DNA of 44,467 bases from Candidatus Terraquivivens tikiterensis (lineage in GTDB: Archaea; Thermoproteota; Nitrososphaeria_A; Caldarchaeales; Wolframiiraptoraceae), in contig NDWU01000012.1 of NCBI GenBank assembly GCA_003056285.1, forward strand, positions 1 through 44,467. Reading direction: 5' to 3'. Under the pieces are notes generated by a model. The model made no database searches. It saw only the letters and a program-made list of their open reading frames with translations, and was not told where the DNA came from. A program made the position numbers and the translations under genes. Numbering within the stretch: position 1 is the first letter of the stretch; each line of letters begins with the position of its first letter. This document shows, one piece after another, positions 8,113 to 15,306 of this stretch.

Positions 8113-8763
8113 ATGGGGAAATTCAAGGCCATAATATTCGACATCGACGCGACGATATGCGACAACACGGAAAGGAAGAGGAGGGCAATCGAGCTAACGA
8201 TGAAAGTCCTAATTCCCGATGAGGTCTACTCTCGAATAAGACGGAGAGGCTTTCCGGATATCCTAAGGGCACTAGGGTTCGAGCCGAGTAAGGAGGTCGT
8301 GCAGAAGGTCGAGGGTAGGTTTCTCGAAGACGAGGAGCTTTACTCGTTGGATAGACCAGTAGAGGGTGCTGTCGAGACGTTAAACGCTTTAGCATCAAAT
8401 TACAGGATAGGTTACGTGACGGGCAGACCGAACGAACGGCTCGCCCTGAACTTCCTAAAGGGATACGGTTTCCCCTTGGGACCGGTGTTAGCGAAGAGGA
8501 TAGGGAGCGGCGAAGGTATGAAGAAGGCGGAGATGTTCAAGGAAATGCTCAAGAGGCTGGATGTGACGGCCTCGGAGTCTATCTCCGTTGGCGACATGCC
8601 AGAGGACGGTCTAGCCTCAAGAGCCTCGGGCATACTCTCCGTAGGGGTTGCAGAATTTTCAACAGTAGACGTGGAAGTCATGAAGAACCATTTTGACCAT
8701 GTGATCGAAAGGGTAGCGGACCTCCCTAGACTCCTTAGAGAGCTAGAGAGCCTCGATTCCTGA
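8113..8763 (+). CDS. HAD-superfamily phosphatase
   Basis: 216 residues. HAD motif I is FDIDAT with Asp10 nucleophile and Asp12; motif II is YVTGRP; a conserved Lys lies in GMKKAEM; motif IV is SVGDMPEDG. The helical insert between motif I and the core is a C1-type cap, as in phosphoglycolate phosphatase-like enzymes. The exact substrate is not readable. It lies just behind the HIT gene and probably shares its transcript. Its last 21 bases overlap the convergent taw1 gene. Confidence 0.83.
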   Translation: MGKFKAIIFDIDATICDNTERKRRAIELTMKVLIPDEVYSRIRRRGFPDILRALGFEPSKEVVQKVEGRFLEDEELYSLDRPVEGAVETLNALASNYRIGYVTGRPNERLALNFLKGYGFPLGPVLAKRIGSGEGMKKAEMFKEMLKRLDVTASESISVGDMPEDGLASRASGILSVGVAEFSTVDVEVMKNHFDHVIERVADLPRLLRELESLDS

Positions 8764-9714
8764 AAGCTCTACGTCGGGCTTTGCCAGCAGCACTACCCTG
8801 CTATCGGAATCCTCTGTGACCAGGGCATAATTCAAAAACTTTCTCAGGGCTTCAGCAAAAGCCACAACCTCGTCCATGCTTGGCATGGCATCCCTCGGCA
8901 GCCTTTTTTGCGACTCGCCCACGTGCATGTAGGCCTTACACTCGACGAACTCTGGCGTAGCGATCTTTATAAGCTCGGCATACTTCTCGGCCTCCTTCAT
9001 CGTGTAACCCTTTACCAAAGTCAACCTAACGACCCTTCTACAGCTGAGCGTACTCATGAGCTCTAGGCTTCTCAGCACCCTCTGCCAGCTCTCCGCTATG
9101 AGGGGTCTCGTCACCTGCTTATGCGTCGCCTCGTCTGGTCCGTAGAGGCTTATGTAAAGGTTGGTCGGAAGGACCTCTAGCTCTCTAAGCCTGTCGGGCA
9201 TCGTTCCGTTCGTAACGAGGAAGGTCGTCATGCCCCTAAGCTTAGCCTCCTTTATGAGGTCAGAAAGGTAAGGGTACAGCGTCGGCTCACCATCCAGGGA
9301 TATGGCTACATGCCTCGGCTCCATTGCCTCCCTAAACCTTTCCATCGTGACCTTAGGGTTTCCCTTGAAGCCCGAAAGAAGCTCCCTCTGCGCGGCTATG
9401 CAGCCCTCTAGTATGCTCCTAGGTTCGTCCCACTCTCCACTGTAGGGGCTAGCCCTGTTCACGCTATGAAAACGCCAGCAGAATATGCACATCATGTTGC
9501 AGTACTGTAGCGCCGGCGTCATCTGAACGCATCTGTGGCTCCTTATGCCGTACCACCTCTTGTAGCAGAGCTTGCCACCTTTCAGGGCAGTCTTCGTCCA
9601 GTGGCAGACCTTAACGGCGGAATGTCTTCCGACTATCCTATATCCTGCCTTCTTAAACCTCTCCAGGGCCTTAAGCTCATCCCTCGACCGGCCGTATACT
9701 GGGATCGTCGACAT
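8743..9714 (-). CDS. taw1: S-adenosylmethionine-dependent tRNA 4-demethylwyosine synthase
   Basis: 323 residues. Taw1/TYW1 condenses pyruvate with N1-methylguanosine-37 of tRNA-Phe to form the tricyclic 4-demethylwyosine, using two iron-sulfur clusters. Both cysteine sets are visible: Cys37, Cys50 and Cys62 for the auxiliary cluster, and CNMMCIFC (72, 76, 79) for the radical SAM cluster. The opening FKKAGYRIVGRHSAVKVCHW is strongly characteristic. A palindromic TATA box lies 27 bases before the ATG, so the transcript is probably leaderless. No other wyosine gene is in the window. Confidence 0.93.
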   Translation of the reverse strand: MSTIPVYGRSRDELKALERFKKAGYRIVGRHSAVKVCHWTKTALKGGKLCYKRWYGIRSHRCVQMTPALQYCNMMCIFCWRFHSVNRASPYSGEWDEPRSILEGCIAAQRELLSGFKGNPKVTMERFREAMEPRHVAISLDGEPTLYPYLSDLIKEAKLRGMTTFLVTNGTMPDRLRELEVLPTNLYISLYGPDEATHKQVTRPLIAESWQRVLRSLELMSTLSCRRVVRLTLVKGYTMKEAEKYAELIKIATPEFVECKAYMHVGESQKRLPRDAMPSMDEVVAFAEALRKFLNYALVTEDSDSRVVLLAKPDVELSGIEAL

Positions 9715-9736
9715 TCAAGCTAACGTTTACTTGGCA

Positions 9737-9746
9737 GCATATATGC
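9737..9746 (-). promoter_or_regulatory. TATA box for taw1
   Basis: GCATATATGC is a perfect 10-base palindrome centred 27 bases upstream of the taw1 ATG (9714). A separate plus-strand box, GTTTATAC at 9765-9772, would serve the enolase-type gene. Confidence 0.6.
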
Positions 9747-9813
9747 TTAACAACAGAGGGATAAGTTTATACGGAGAATATGGGCGATCAGGATGCTGAT
9801 GGTGGCATAGGCT

Positions 9814-10781
9814 TTGAGGATAACCGACGTAAGGCTCGTTCCGCTTTACTCGCCCTAAAAGAACCCATGAGGTTATCTGTTGGTATGCTCGAAAGGAGAC
9901 CTTTCGCGCTCATCGAGGTTCATACGGACGACGGCACGGTGGGTCTTGGAGAAACCTTTGTGAACTTCCCGCCATGGTCGCTCGAGGAAAGGAAAGTAAC
10001 GGTCGATAACGTGAAGAAGCTCCTGTTGGGCGAAGACCCTACGGACGTTGAGGCCCTTTGGAAGAAGATGTATGTTTCCTTGGTGAAAATGGGGCTTCAG
10101 GGTGGATGTAAAGGCGCCATCATCCAGACCATCAGCGGGATAGACATAGCGCTTTGGGACCTGCTCGGCAAGGTAAAGAACCAGCCCGTATGTAAGCTCA
10201 TATCCAACAACCCAAAGCGGAGGCTGAGGCTCTACGCCACAGGGCTTAGCGGAAGGGACCCGGCGGGACACGCGAGGAGGCTAGTCTCTGAAGGGTACGA
10301 TACGTTGAAGCTTAGGATAGGGTTCGACCCAGAGAAGGACGTGGAGTTAGTAAAGAGCGTAAGGGAGGCCGTGGGCAAAGACGTTAAGCTGATCGCCGAC
10401 GCTAACATGGCATGGGACTACGAAAGGGCGCTGGAGATGGCTAGGAGGCTAGAAAGGTACGAGCTCTTTTGGCTCGAGGAACCCATCCTGTGTGACGACT
10501 TAGACGGGATGTCAAGGCTGGCGGCTGAGCTCGATACTTGGATAGGTGCTGGGGAGAATGCATACAGCTTGGATGAGTTCGAGAGGGTAGTGAAAAAGAG
10601 AGCCGCTGATGTGCTCATGCCAGACGTGAGCAAGGCTGGCGGTATAACCGAGTGTGTCAAAATAGCAGGGCTCATAAATTCGAGCGGCCTGCCTTTCTCG
10701 CCCCACTTCTATGGCTCAGAGGTCGGGTTTGCTGCCACGTTACACTTCGTGGCAGCGACTGAGGGTTCTCAGCAGTTCTGA
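9814..10781 (+). pseudogene. Enolase-superfamily (mandelate racemase/muconate lactonizing) gene, 5' part, frameshifted and interrupted
   Basis: The natural start appears to be TTG at 9814, reading LRITDVRLVPLYSP, then TAA at 9856. One extra base before it would join this frame to the main frame, which continues KEPMRLSVGM. The long frame at 9780-10781 therefore has a wrong N-terminus. Downstream motifs are KLRIG, metal ligands in IADAN, WLEEPI and GAGEN, and a C-terminal SPHFYG. The frame stops soon after LHFVAAT because an IS607 element is inserted; the missing C-terminus resumes at 12630. The substrate is unknown. The gene looks dead, or the frameshift could be a sequencing error. Confidence 0.85.
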
Positions 10782-10823
10782 ATAGTTAACTTTATATAAC
10801 ACTTATTACCACTTGTTTACACA

Positions 10824-11462
10824 ATGACTGAGAGGTTGCTAACACTTAGCGAAGCCTGTAAGAGGTTGGGCATTCATCCGAATACGCTCAGGAAATGGGA
10901 TAAGCAAGGAAGGATCAGAGTCGTTAGAACCGTAGGCGGTAGAAGGAGAATACCTGAAACCGAAGTTGAACGTTTGATAGGTATCATCGAACCAGATATA
11001 TCCAAGAAGGCTGTTATCTATTGCAGGGTTTCCTCTAATGATCAGAAGCAGAAAGGAGGCTTGGAAAGACAGAAACAGAGCCTGTTGGAGTATGCCAAGC
11101 TTAGAGGTTATGAGGTCGTCTCGGTTCTAGAGGATGTCGCTAGCGGGCTTAACGAGGATAGGAAATCTTTGAACAAGCTCTTTGACATGGTTGAGAGACG
11201 GGAGATTGGAGTGGTTGTTGTCGGATTTAAGGATAGGCTTACGAGGTTCGGCTTTAGATATTTAGAGCGTTATTTCTCTTCTCACGGCGTAAGAATAGAA
11301 GTGGTTAATGGTGAGGAGCCTAAAGACGCTTACCAAGAGCTTGTAAAGGATCTAATAGCCTTAGTTTCAAGCTTTGCTGGAAAGCTCTATGGATTGAGGA
11401 GTCATAAATACGAGAAGGTGGTTGAGGGTGTCAAGCAGCTTATTGCTGAATGTGCTGAATGA
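10824..11462 (+). CDS. tnpA: IS607-family serine recombinase TnpA
   Basis: 212 residues. A MerR-like helix-turn-helix opens the protein (TLSEACKRLGIHPNTLRKWD), followed by a resolvase domain with YCRVSSNDQ; Ser70 is the likely nucleophile. Further resolvase blocks are GLERQKQSL, FKDRLTRFG and a C-terminal SSFAGKLYG. IS607 recombinases move the element by serine recombination with little target specificity beyond a GG core. A TATA box (TTTATATAAC at 10791) lies about 28 bases before the ATG. It appears intact and could still be active. Confidence 0.93.
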   Translation: MTERLLTLSEACKRLGIHPNTLRKWDKQGRIRVVRTVGGRRRIPETEVERLIGIIEPDISKKAVIYCRVSSNDQKQKGGLERQKQSLLEYAKLRGYEVVSVLEDVASGLNEDRKSLNKLFDMVERREIGVVVVGFKDRLTRFGFRYLERYFSSHGVRIEVVNGEEPKDAYQELVKDLIALVSSFAGKLYGLRSHKYEKVVEGVKQLIAECAE

Positions 11463-12684
11463 AACCTGCAAGTTCAGGCTCGAACCCGAAGAAAGGCAAG
11501 TAGCTATACTTGAGGAGCTTTTCAGGGCATACTCTGAAATGGTTAAGGCATGCTTGGATAAAGCTATGCATCTAGGTGTGACCTCTAGGAAGAGGCTTCA
11601 CGAAGCCGCTTACAAGGAGCTAAGAGCAAAATACCTCGAATACCCGTCACATTACATTTATACAGCCATAACGCAGGCTCTAGCAATATTCAAGTCCTAT
11701 AGGGGGCTTTTTAGGAAGAGAAATGTCATCAGTCCGCCAAGAGTTGAAAGCTTGAACACAATCCTCTTGGATGATACACATTTGTTCTGGTTCGGCTGGG
11801 GAAGCCTGAAGCTGGCTACGCATAGAGGGCATATTGTAATACCTTTTAAGGTTCATGAACATTCAAAAAAGTTTCTGAACTGGCAAGTTAAGGGCTCAAG
11901 GCTTGTGAGGAGGAAGGGTAACTTCTTCCTGCATGTGACCTTCAGAAAGATCGTTGAAGAAAAGAAGCCTGAAGGTGTGCTGGGCATAGACGTTAACGAG
12001 AAGAGCATAGACCTAGCCGTAGTTAAGCCCGATAGTGTTATGTTCATCAAGATAGATGTAAGCGAGGCGAAATACATCAGGGACAGGTACTTTAAGAAGA
12101 GGAAGAACATACAGAGTAAAACGTCAGGAGAGATGAAGGCTAAGCTACTGACGAAATACTCTGGAAGAGAGAGGAGTCGGGTAAGCGATATACTCCATAG
12201 AGCTTCAAAGATTGTAGCTTCTATAGTCGCCAAGGAGAATGTTAAACCTGTAATGGAGAAGCTCACGAACATCAGGGAGAGAATACAGTACGGCAGGAAA
12301 ATGAACAGGAGGCTTCACAGCATGCCCTTCAGGAAAGTCCAGTCATACATCGCATACAAATCAATGGAGCAAGGCTTTAAGCCAGAGCATGTCAAGGCCA
12401 GGAACACGTCTAGGACATGCCCGATATGTGGCGAGCTGAACAAGCCGAATGGGTATGTCTTCAAATGCAGAGCATGCGGCTTCCAGGCGGATAGGCACCT
12501 AGTAGCCGCTTGGAACATAGCCGCAAAACTTTCGATGTGGGGTGCTTTACCGTTGCCCCCGAAAGCCGCCCATGAGGCCTTTAAGGCCGAGGTGGAACGG
12601 ATAGTTATAAAGCTACTATCCGACAACGGTTGCCTCATAGCCCAAAGGACGTATCGGACGTGCCCCTCTTCAAGGATATGCTGA
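11452..12684 (+). CDS. tnpB: TnpB RNA-guided nuclease of IS607, reading past the element end
   Basis: About 410 residues from GTG 11452, which overlaps tnpA by 11 bases; the frame is open from 11422. RuvC residues are Asp in GVLGIDVNEKS (near 179), Glu in VMEKLTNIRER and Asp in QADRHLVAAWNIA, with a CPICG...CRACG zinc ribbon between the last two. TnpB uses an RNA made from the element's right end to cut at sites matching the flank. The element ends at 12629, but no stop occurs until 12684, so about 18 C-terminal residues come from the host gene. The related copy near 41050 has a TAA at the equivalent place. Confidence 0.9.
   Translation: MLNETCKFRLEPEERQVAILEELFRAYSEMVKACLDKAMHLGVTSRKRLHEAAYKELRAKYLEYPSHYIYTAITQALAIFKSYRGLFRKRNVISPPRVESLNTILLDDTHLFWFGWGSLKLATHRGHIVIPFKVHEHSKKFLNWQVKGSRLVRRKGNFFLHVTFRKIVEEKKPEGVLGIDVNEKSIDLAVVKPDSVMFIKIDVSEAKYIRDRYFKKRKNIQSKTSGEMKAKLLTKYSGRERSRVSDILHRASKIVASIVAKENVKPVMEKLTNIRERIQYGRKMNRRLHSMPFRKVQSYIAYKSMEQGFKPEHVKARNTSRTCPICGELNKPNGYVFKCRACGFQADRHLVAAWNIAAKLSMWGALPLPPKAAHEAFKAEVERIVIKLLSDNGCLIAQRTYRTCPSSRIC
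12600..12629 (+). ncRNA. Right-end stem-loop, likely scaffold of the TnpB guide RNA
   Basis: GGATAGT and ACTATCC form a perfect 7-bp stem around a 9-base loop, followed by GACAACGG at the element edge. In TnpB systems the guide RNA covers the tnpB 3' end and right end and extends into the flank. The guide would then begin at 12630 with TTGCCTCATAGCCCAAAG. That use is inferred; the stem and its conservation in the 41037 copy are seen. Confidence 0.5.
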
Positions 12685-12845
12685 AAGAGCCGATAAGGAT
12701 AGAGGACGGCTACGCAGAGGTACCAGACGGCCCTGGCCTAGGCATAGAGCTCAGTTGGGATAGGATAGAAAAAGTATCGAGTGTGTTAGCACTACCGATC
12801 CGTTTTCAAAATTTCTCAAAATTTAAAAAAAGAATAGTTTTTTAG
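12630..12845 (+). pseudogene. 3' fragment of the interrupted enolase-superfamily gene
   Basis: Immediately after the IS right end, one frame reads KDVSDVPLFKDMLKEPIRI and then DGYAEVPDGPGLGIEL, the standard C-terminus of mandelate racemase/MLE enzymes. It completes the protein broken near 10765. Joining the two sides at a GG dinucleotide leaves the frame one base off, so a base was lost at the junction or later. The frame runs on to TAG at 12843, but family similarity ends near 12775. The A/T-rich run at 12810-12845 may terminate transcription. Confidence 0.85.
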
Positions 12846-13646
12846 CTAACGCTCCTTCGTTTGCGTATCCAATATCTCCAAGAGCTCCCTCAAAAGCCTC
12901 TCGTTGGCAACAGCTATGTATCTCACGTCCCCTCTGTATAGGAGGTCCAAGCTATCCAATGGACCGTCTAAGCACTTCACGATCCCACCAGCTCGCATCA
13001 CTATGTATGCCGCGGCCGCCATGTCTACGACCCTTACGCCGTCTAGCGCAAGGAAACAGTCCAACCTCCCGCAGGCAACGTAGGCAGTCTCGAGGGCTGC
13101 GGATCCCATGAACCTCGCATACCTGGCCCTGGATGCAACGCGCTCGGCGAAGGCGGATAGCACTCCGCCATGCTTGAAAACCTTTAGGTCGAAAGAGATC
13201 ACGGCATCCCTCAAGGCGTCCACGCCAGACGGCGTGACTGCTTTGTCGTTAAAGCGCACGCCTCTTTCATCGGCCATGATAAGGTCGCCGCTGACTAGGT
13301 CGATTATGCCTGCTGCGATTATATCCGAAAACCTCTTCCCCTTCGATATAGCTATCGCCGCAGAGTAGAAGGGTAAACCCCGCTTCAGGTTTACAGTTCC
13401 GTCGACTGGGTCTACGATGGCCAAGTACTCGGGTTTGTCCACGTTTCCGAGAACCCCTGCCTCTTCGCTGACTATCGTCACCCCAGGTAGGCCGCCCATC
13501 AACACCTCCACTATCGCTCTTTCTGATGCCACGTCGGAAACGGTCGACACGTCACCGTAGGCGCCGACGCCCAAATCCTTCCCTTTTTCCTCTAAGCCAT
13601 TCACGGCTACTTTTGCTGCCTCGAGCGCCCTCTTTATTATCTCCAA
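12846..13646 (-). CDS. Inositol-monophosphatase-family phosphatase
   Basis: 266 residues. The magnesium-binding motifs are VSEEAG (Glu ligand), DPVDGTVN (the IMPase signature) and a later VVDMAAAAYIV block corresponding to the WDxAAG motif with its Trp replaced. Archaeal members often hydrolyse both inositol phosphate and fructose-1,6-bisphosphate; which applies here is unknown. The TTG start has GAGG upstream and lies 14 bases behind the 2-hydroxyacid dehydrogenase, so the two form an operon. It could serve compatible-solute, phospholipid or sugar phosphate metabolism. Confidence 0.87.
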   Translation of the reverse strand: MEIIKRALEAAKVAVNGLEEKGKDLGVGAYGDVSTVSDVASERAIVEVLMGGLPGVTIVSEEAGVLGNVDKPEYLAIVDPVDGTVNLKRGLPFYSAAIAISKGKRFSDIIAAGIIDLVSGDLIMADERGVRFNDKAVTPSGVDALRDAVISFDLKVFKHGGVLSAFAERVASRARYARFMGSAALETAYVACGRLDCFLALDGVRVVDMAAAAYIVMRAGGIVKCLDGPLDSLDLLYRGDVRYIAVANERLLRELLEILDTQTKER

Positions 13647-13660
13647 GCCGAGCCTCTTTC

Positions 13661-14671
13661 CTATATCACTTTGACCTTATCGAGGGGCCTGACCTTCATT
13701 ACATCAGGGTTGAACAACGAGATTGGCTGCTCGCCCTTAAGGACCTTAACGATGTTCAGCGCACCCGTCTCCGCCATCGCATACCTGGCCTCATATGTCG
13801 CGTTACCTATGTGCGGTGTTACTACGACGTTGGGGAGCTTTAGCAAGGGGCTATCCATCGGGAGCGGCTCAACCTCGAAGACGTCTAGGCCAGCGCCGGC
13901 TATCCACCCTTCCTTAAGAGCCTTGATGAGAGCCTTCTCGTCGACGACAGGTCCCCTCGACGTGTTTATGAGGATGGCGTTCTTCTTCATCATCCTCAGC
14001 CTCTCCTCGTTTATCATGTGGTAGGTATCCTTCGAGAGGAACGTATGTATGGATACGAAGTCTGAAGTCCTTAGGAGCTCCTCGAGGCTCACGAACTTTA
14101 CGCCCAGTTCCTGCTCCAGCTTCTGGTTCCGAACTATGTCGTAGTATATGACGTTCATGTCGAACGCTTTAGCCCTTTTAGCCATCGCGCCACCTATCCT
14201 GCCGAGCCCGATTATGCCGAGCGTCTTCCCCTTTAGCTCCCATCCCAACATCATGAAGGGCGTCCAGGCGATCTTCCACTTCCCTTCCCTGATGTATTTA
14301 TCACCCTCGACTATCCTCCTGGCAACGGCTAAGAGCAAACCCATGGCAACGTCCGCGACAGGCTCTGGGGCGACCGGTGAGTTGGTTACGTATATTCCCT
14401 TTGAGGTGGCGTACGCGACGTCGATATGGTCAGTGCCCGCTGTCATCGTGCTTATTACTCTTAGCTCTGGTGAGGCATCTATGATCTCTTTAGTTACTTT
14501 TGCCGTCAGGTGACAGAATATTGCATGCGGCTTCGTTTCGGCAACGCTCTTGAGGAACTCCTCGTGCGGTATGGGCTCGTCCTTCTCCCTGTAAATTACC
14601 TCGCACTCCTTCTTTAGAATCTCCATGCCTGACTCTGGCATCCTGTTCGTGACGAATACCCTTGGTTTCAT
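13661..14671 (-). CDS. D-isomer-specific 2-hydroxyacid dehydrogenase (glyoxylate/hydroxypyruvate reductase-like)
   Basis: 336 residues, typical length. The NAD(P) fold is GIIGLGRIGGAMA. The catalytic triad is visible as Arg in INTSRGPVVDE, Glu in DVFEVEPLP and His in VVTPHIGNAT. It resembles archaeal glyoxylate/hydroxypyruvate reductases rather than phosphoglycerate dehydrogenases, as it has no ACT domain. It reduces a 2-ketoacid with a nicotinamide cofactor; the exact substrate is inferred. It leads a two-gene operon with the IMPase-like gene. Confidence 0.88.
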   Translation of the reverse strand: MKPRVFVTNRMPESGMEILKKECEVIYREKDEPIPHEEFLKSVAETKPHAIFCHLTAKVTKEIIDASPELRVISTMTAGTDHIDVAYATSKGIYVTNSPVAPEPVADVAMGLLLAVARRIVEGDKYIREGKWKIAWTPFMMLGWELKGKTLGIIGLGRIGGAMAKRAKAFDMNVIYYDIVRNQKLEQELGVKFVSLEELLRTSDFVSIHTFLSKDTYHMINEERLRMMKKNAILINTSRGPVVDEKALIKALKEGWIAGAGLDVFEVEPLPMDSPLLKLPNVVVTPHIGNATYEARYAMAETGALNIVKVLKGEQPISLFNPDVMKVRPLDKVKVI

Positions 14672-14693
14672 GTATTTTTCGAGTTTTTAGCTA

Positions 14694-14704
14694 GATATAA
14701 ATAT
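14694..14704 (-). promoter_or_regulatory. TATA box for the hydroxyacid dehydrogenase operon
   Basis: The minus strand reads ATATTTATATC, centred 27 bases before the ATG at 14671, which implies a leaderless or near-leaderless mRNA. Confidence 0.6.
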
Positions 14705-14952
14705 CATCTTCTTTTTTTCAAAAGCTGCTCTGCGGCCTTCGAAAGCTCTGGCCATCTTCTTCGGACCTCTGCCTCCACCATCTTCGCTATTTCGTCGCTT
14801 ATGCTATAGCGGGGTAGGAGGTTTTTCCTGTAGTTGAAGACAGCGGCCGAGATGGGCGAGTAAAAGGTAAGCCTAGGTTGCTTCATGGCTTGCTTTATTG
14901 CCTCGGCCAAGAATTTCTTGTTCAATTTCTCTCCTTTTTTCTTCAACGTCAT
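14704..14952 (-). CDS. Small conserved-looking protein of unknown function (82 residues)
   Basis: Not recognised with confidence. The protein is basic (N-terminal KKKGEKLNKK, C-terminal KKRR) and largely helical. The segment RYSISDEIAKMVEAEV followed by RRRWPELSK resembles small archaeal proteins with a 'S-x-E-v-x-k-m-v-E ... yPEL' pattern of unknown role. A TATA box (CCTTATAAC, 14976-14984 on the minus strand) is 27 bases upstream of the ATG, directly beside an AAGGT-TT-ACCTT palindrome, so expression is probably regulated. It could be a DNA- or RNA-binding protein; that is speculation. Confidence 0.6.
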   Translation of the reverse strand: MTLKKKGEKLNKKFLAEAIKQAMKQPRLTFYSPISAAVFNYRKNLLPRYSISDEIAKMVEAEVRRRWPELSKAAEQLLKKRR

Positions 14953-14980
14953 TCATGTGAAAGAAAAATTTGAAAGTTAT

Positions 14981-15011
14981 AAGGTTTACCTTAAAACGTA
15001 GATGGTAAACC
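14981..15011. repeat. Palindrome AAGGT-TT-ACCTT with facing half-site, beside a promoter
   Basis: AAGGTTTACCTT (14981-14992) is a 5-2-5 inverted repeat touching the TATA box of the 82-residue gene. GGTAAACC at 15004-15011 is the reverse complement of its core GGTTTACC. The position upstream of the TATA box suits an operator or activator site. Confidence 0.65.
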
Positions 15012-15240
15012 ATGCTAATTCAAAGATTATTGCAAATCAGTGGCAGACGAATAATTCGAAGCATTTTAATTCAATCTATATTGAAATAATGTCCATGCTC
15101 CGCCCTTTCGGCGGGTAGGAACCCTAAAGAAAAGGCCTTTTTCGTGCCATAAGCCGGATTTTGGATGCGAATCGGTTGGGGAATCGTGCGGTTGTAAAAA
15201 TAATGCGGTTTTGAATGAATTAACTAAAAGTTCCTATTAT
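15012..15240. other. Gene-free stretch with short hairpins
   Basis: I see no open frame of note. CCGCC and GGCGG around CTTTC (about 15101-15115) form a GC-rich hairpin, and AAAAGGCCTTTT near 15130 is palindromic. CCATAAGCCGGATTTTGG recalls the reverse complement of the RNase P conserved 3' segment, but the rest of that RNA is missing. Confidence 0.35.
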
Positions 15241-15306
15241 GTTTACGTAACCAATATTTATTTTGTCAAAGGTTTACCTAAAAAGGTAAAAGGTTTACCT
15301 TATAAC
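15241..15306. repeat. Cluster of GGTTTACC palindromes ending in a TATA-like box
   Basis: GTTTACGTAAC (15241-15251), AGGTTTACCT (15270-15279) and AAGGTTTACCTT (15290-15301) are followed by CTTATAAC. The last block has the same operator-TATA order as the promoter at 14976-14992, but it points right, into the 3' end of purA. It may drive an antisense transcript or be the leftover promoter of a lost gene. Confidence 0.6.

Larger units (their letters stand above)
10765..12629 (+). mobile_element. IS607-type insertion sequence (serine recombinase plus TnpB)
   Basis: The element carries tnpA and tnpB in overlapping order, as in IS607. The right boundary at 12629 is set by comparison with a second right end in the window (reverse strand near 41037): both end in ATCCGACAACGG and then diverge. 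The left boundary at the GGG of 10763-10765 is inferred from where the host protein breaks off and from the known GG target preference of IS607. No long terminal inverted repeats are visible, as expected for this family. Left edge uncertain by a few bases. Confidence 0.85.

Noticed and set aside
15080-15200. RNase P RNA
   Set aside because: One segment resembles the conserved 3' AACCCGGCTTATGG block in reverse, but the other conserved regions are absent and there is too little room before purA.
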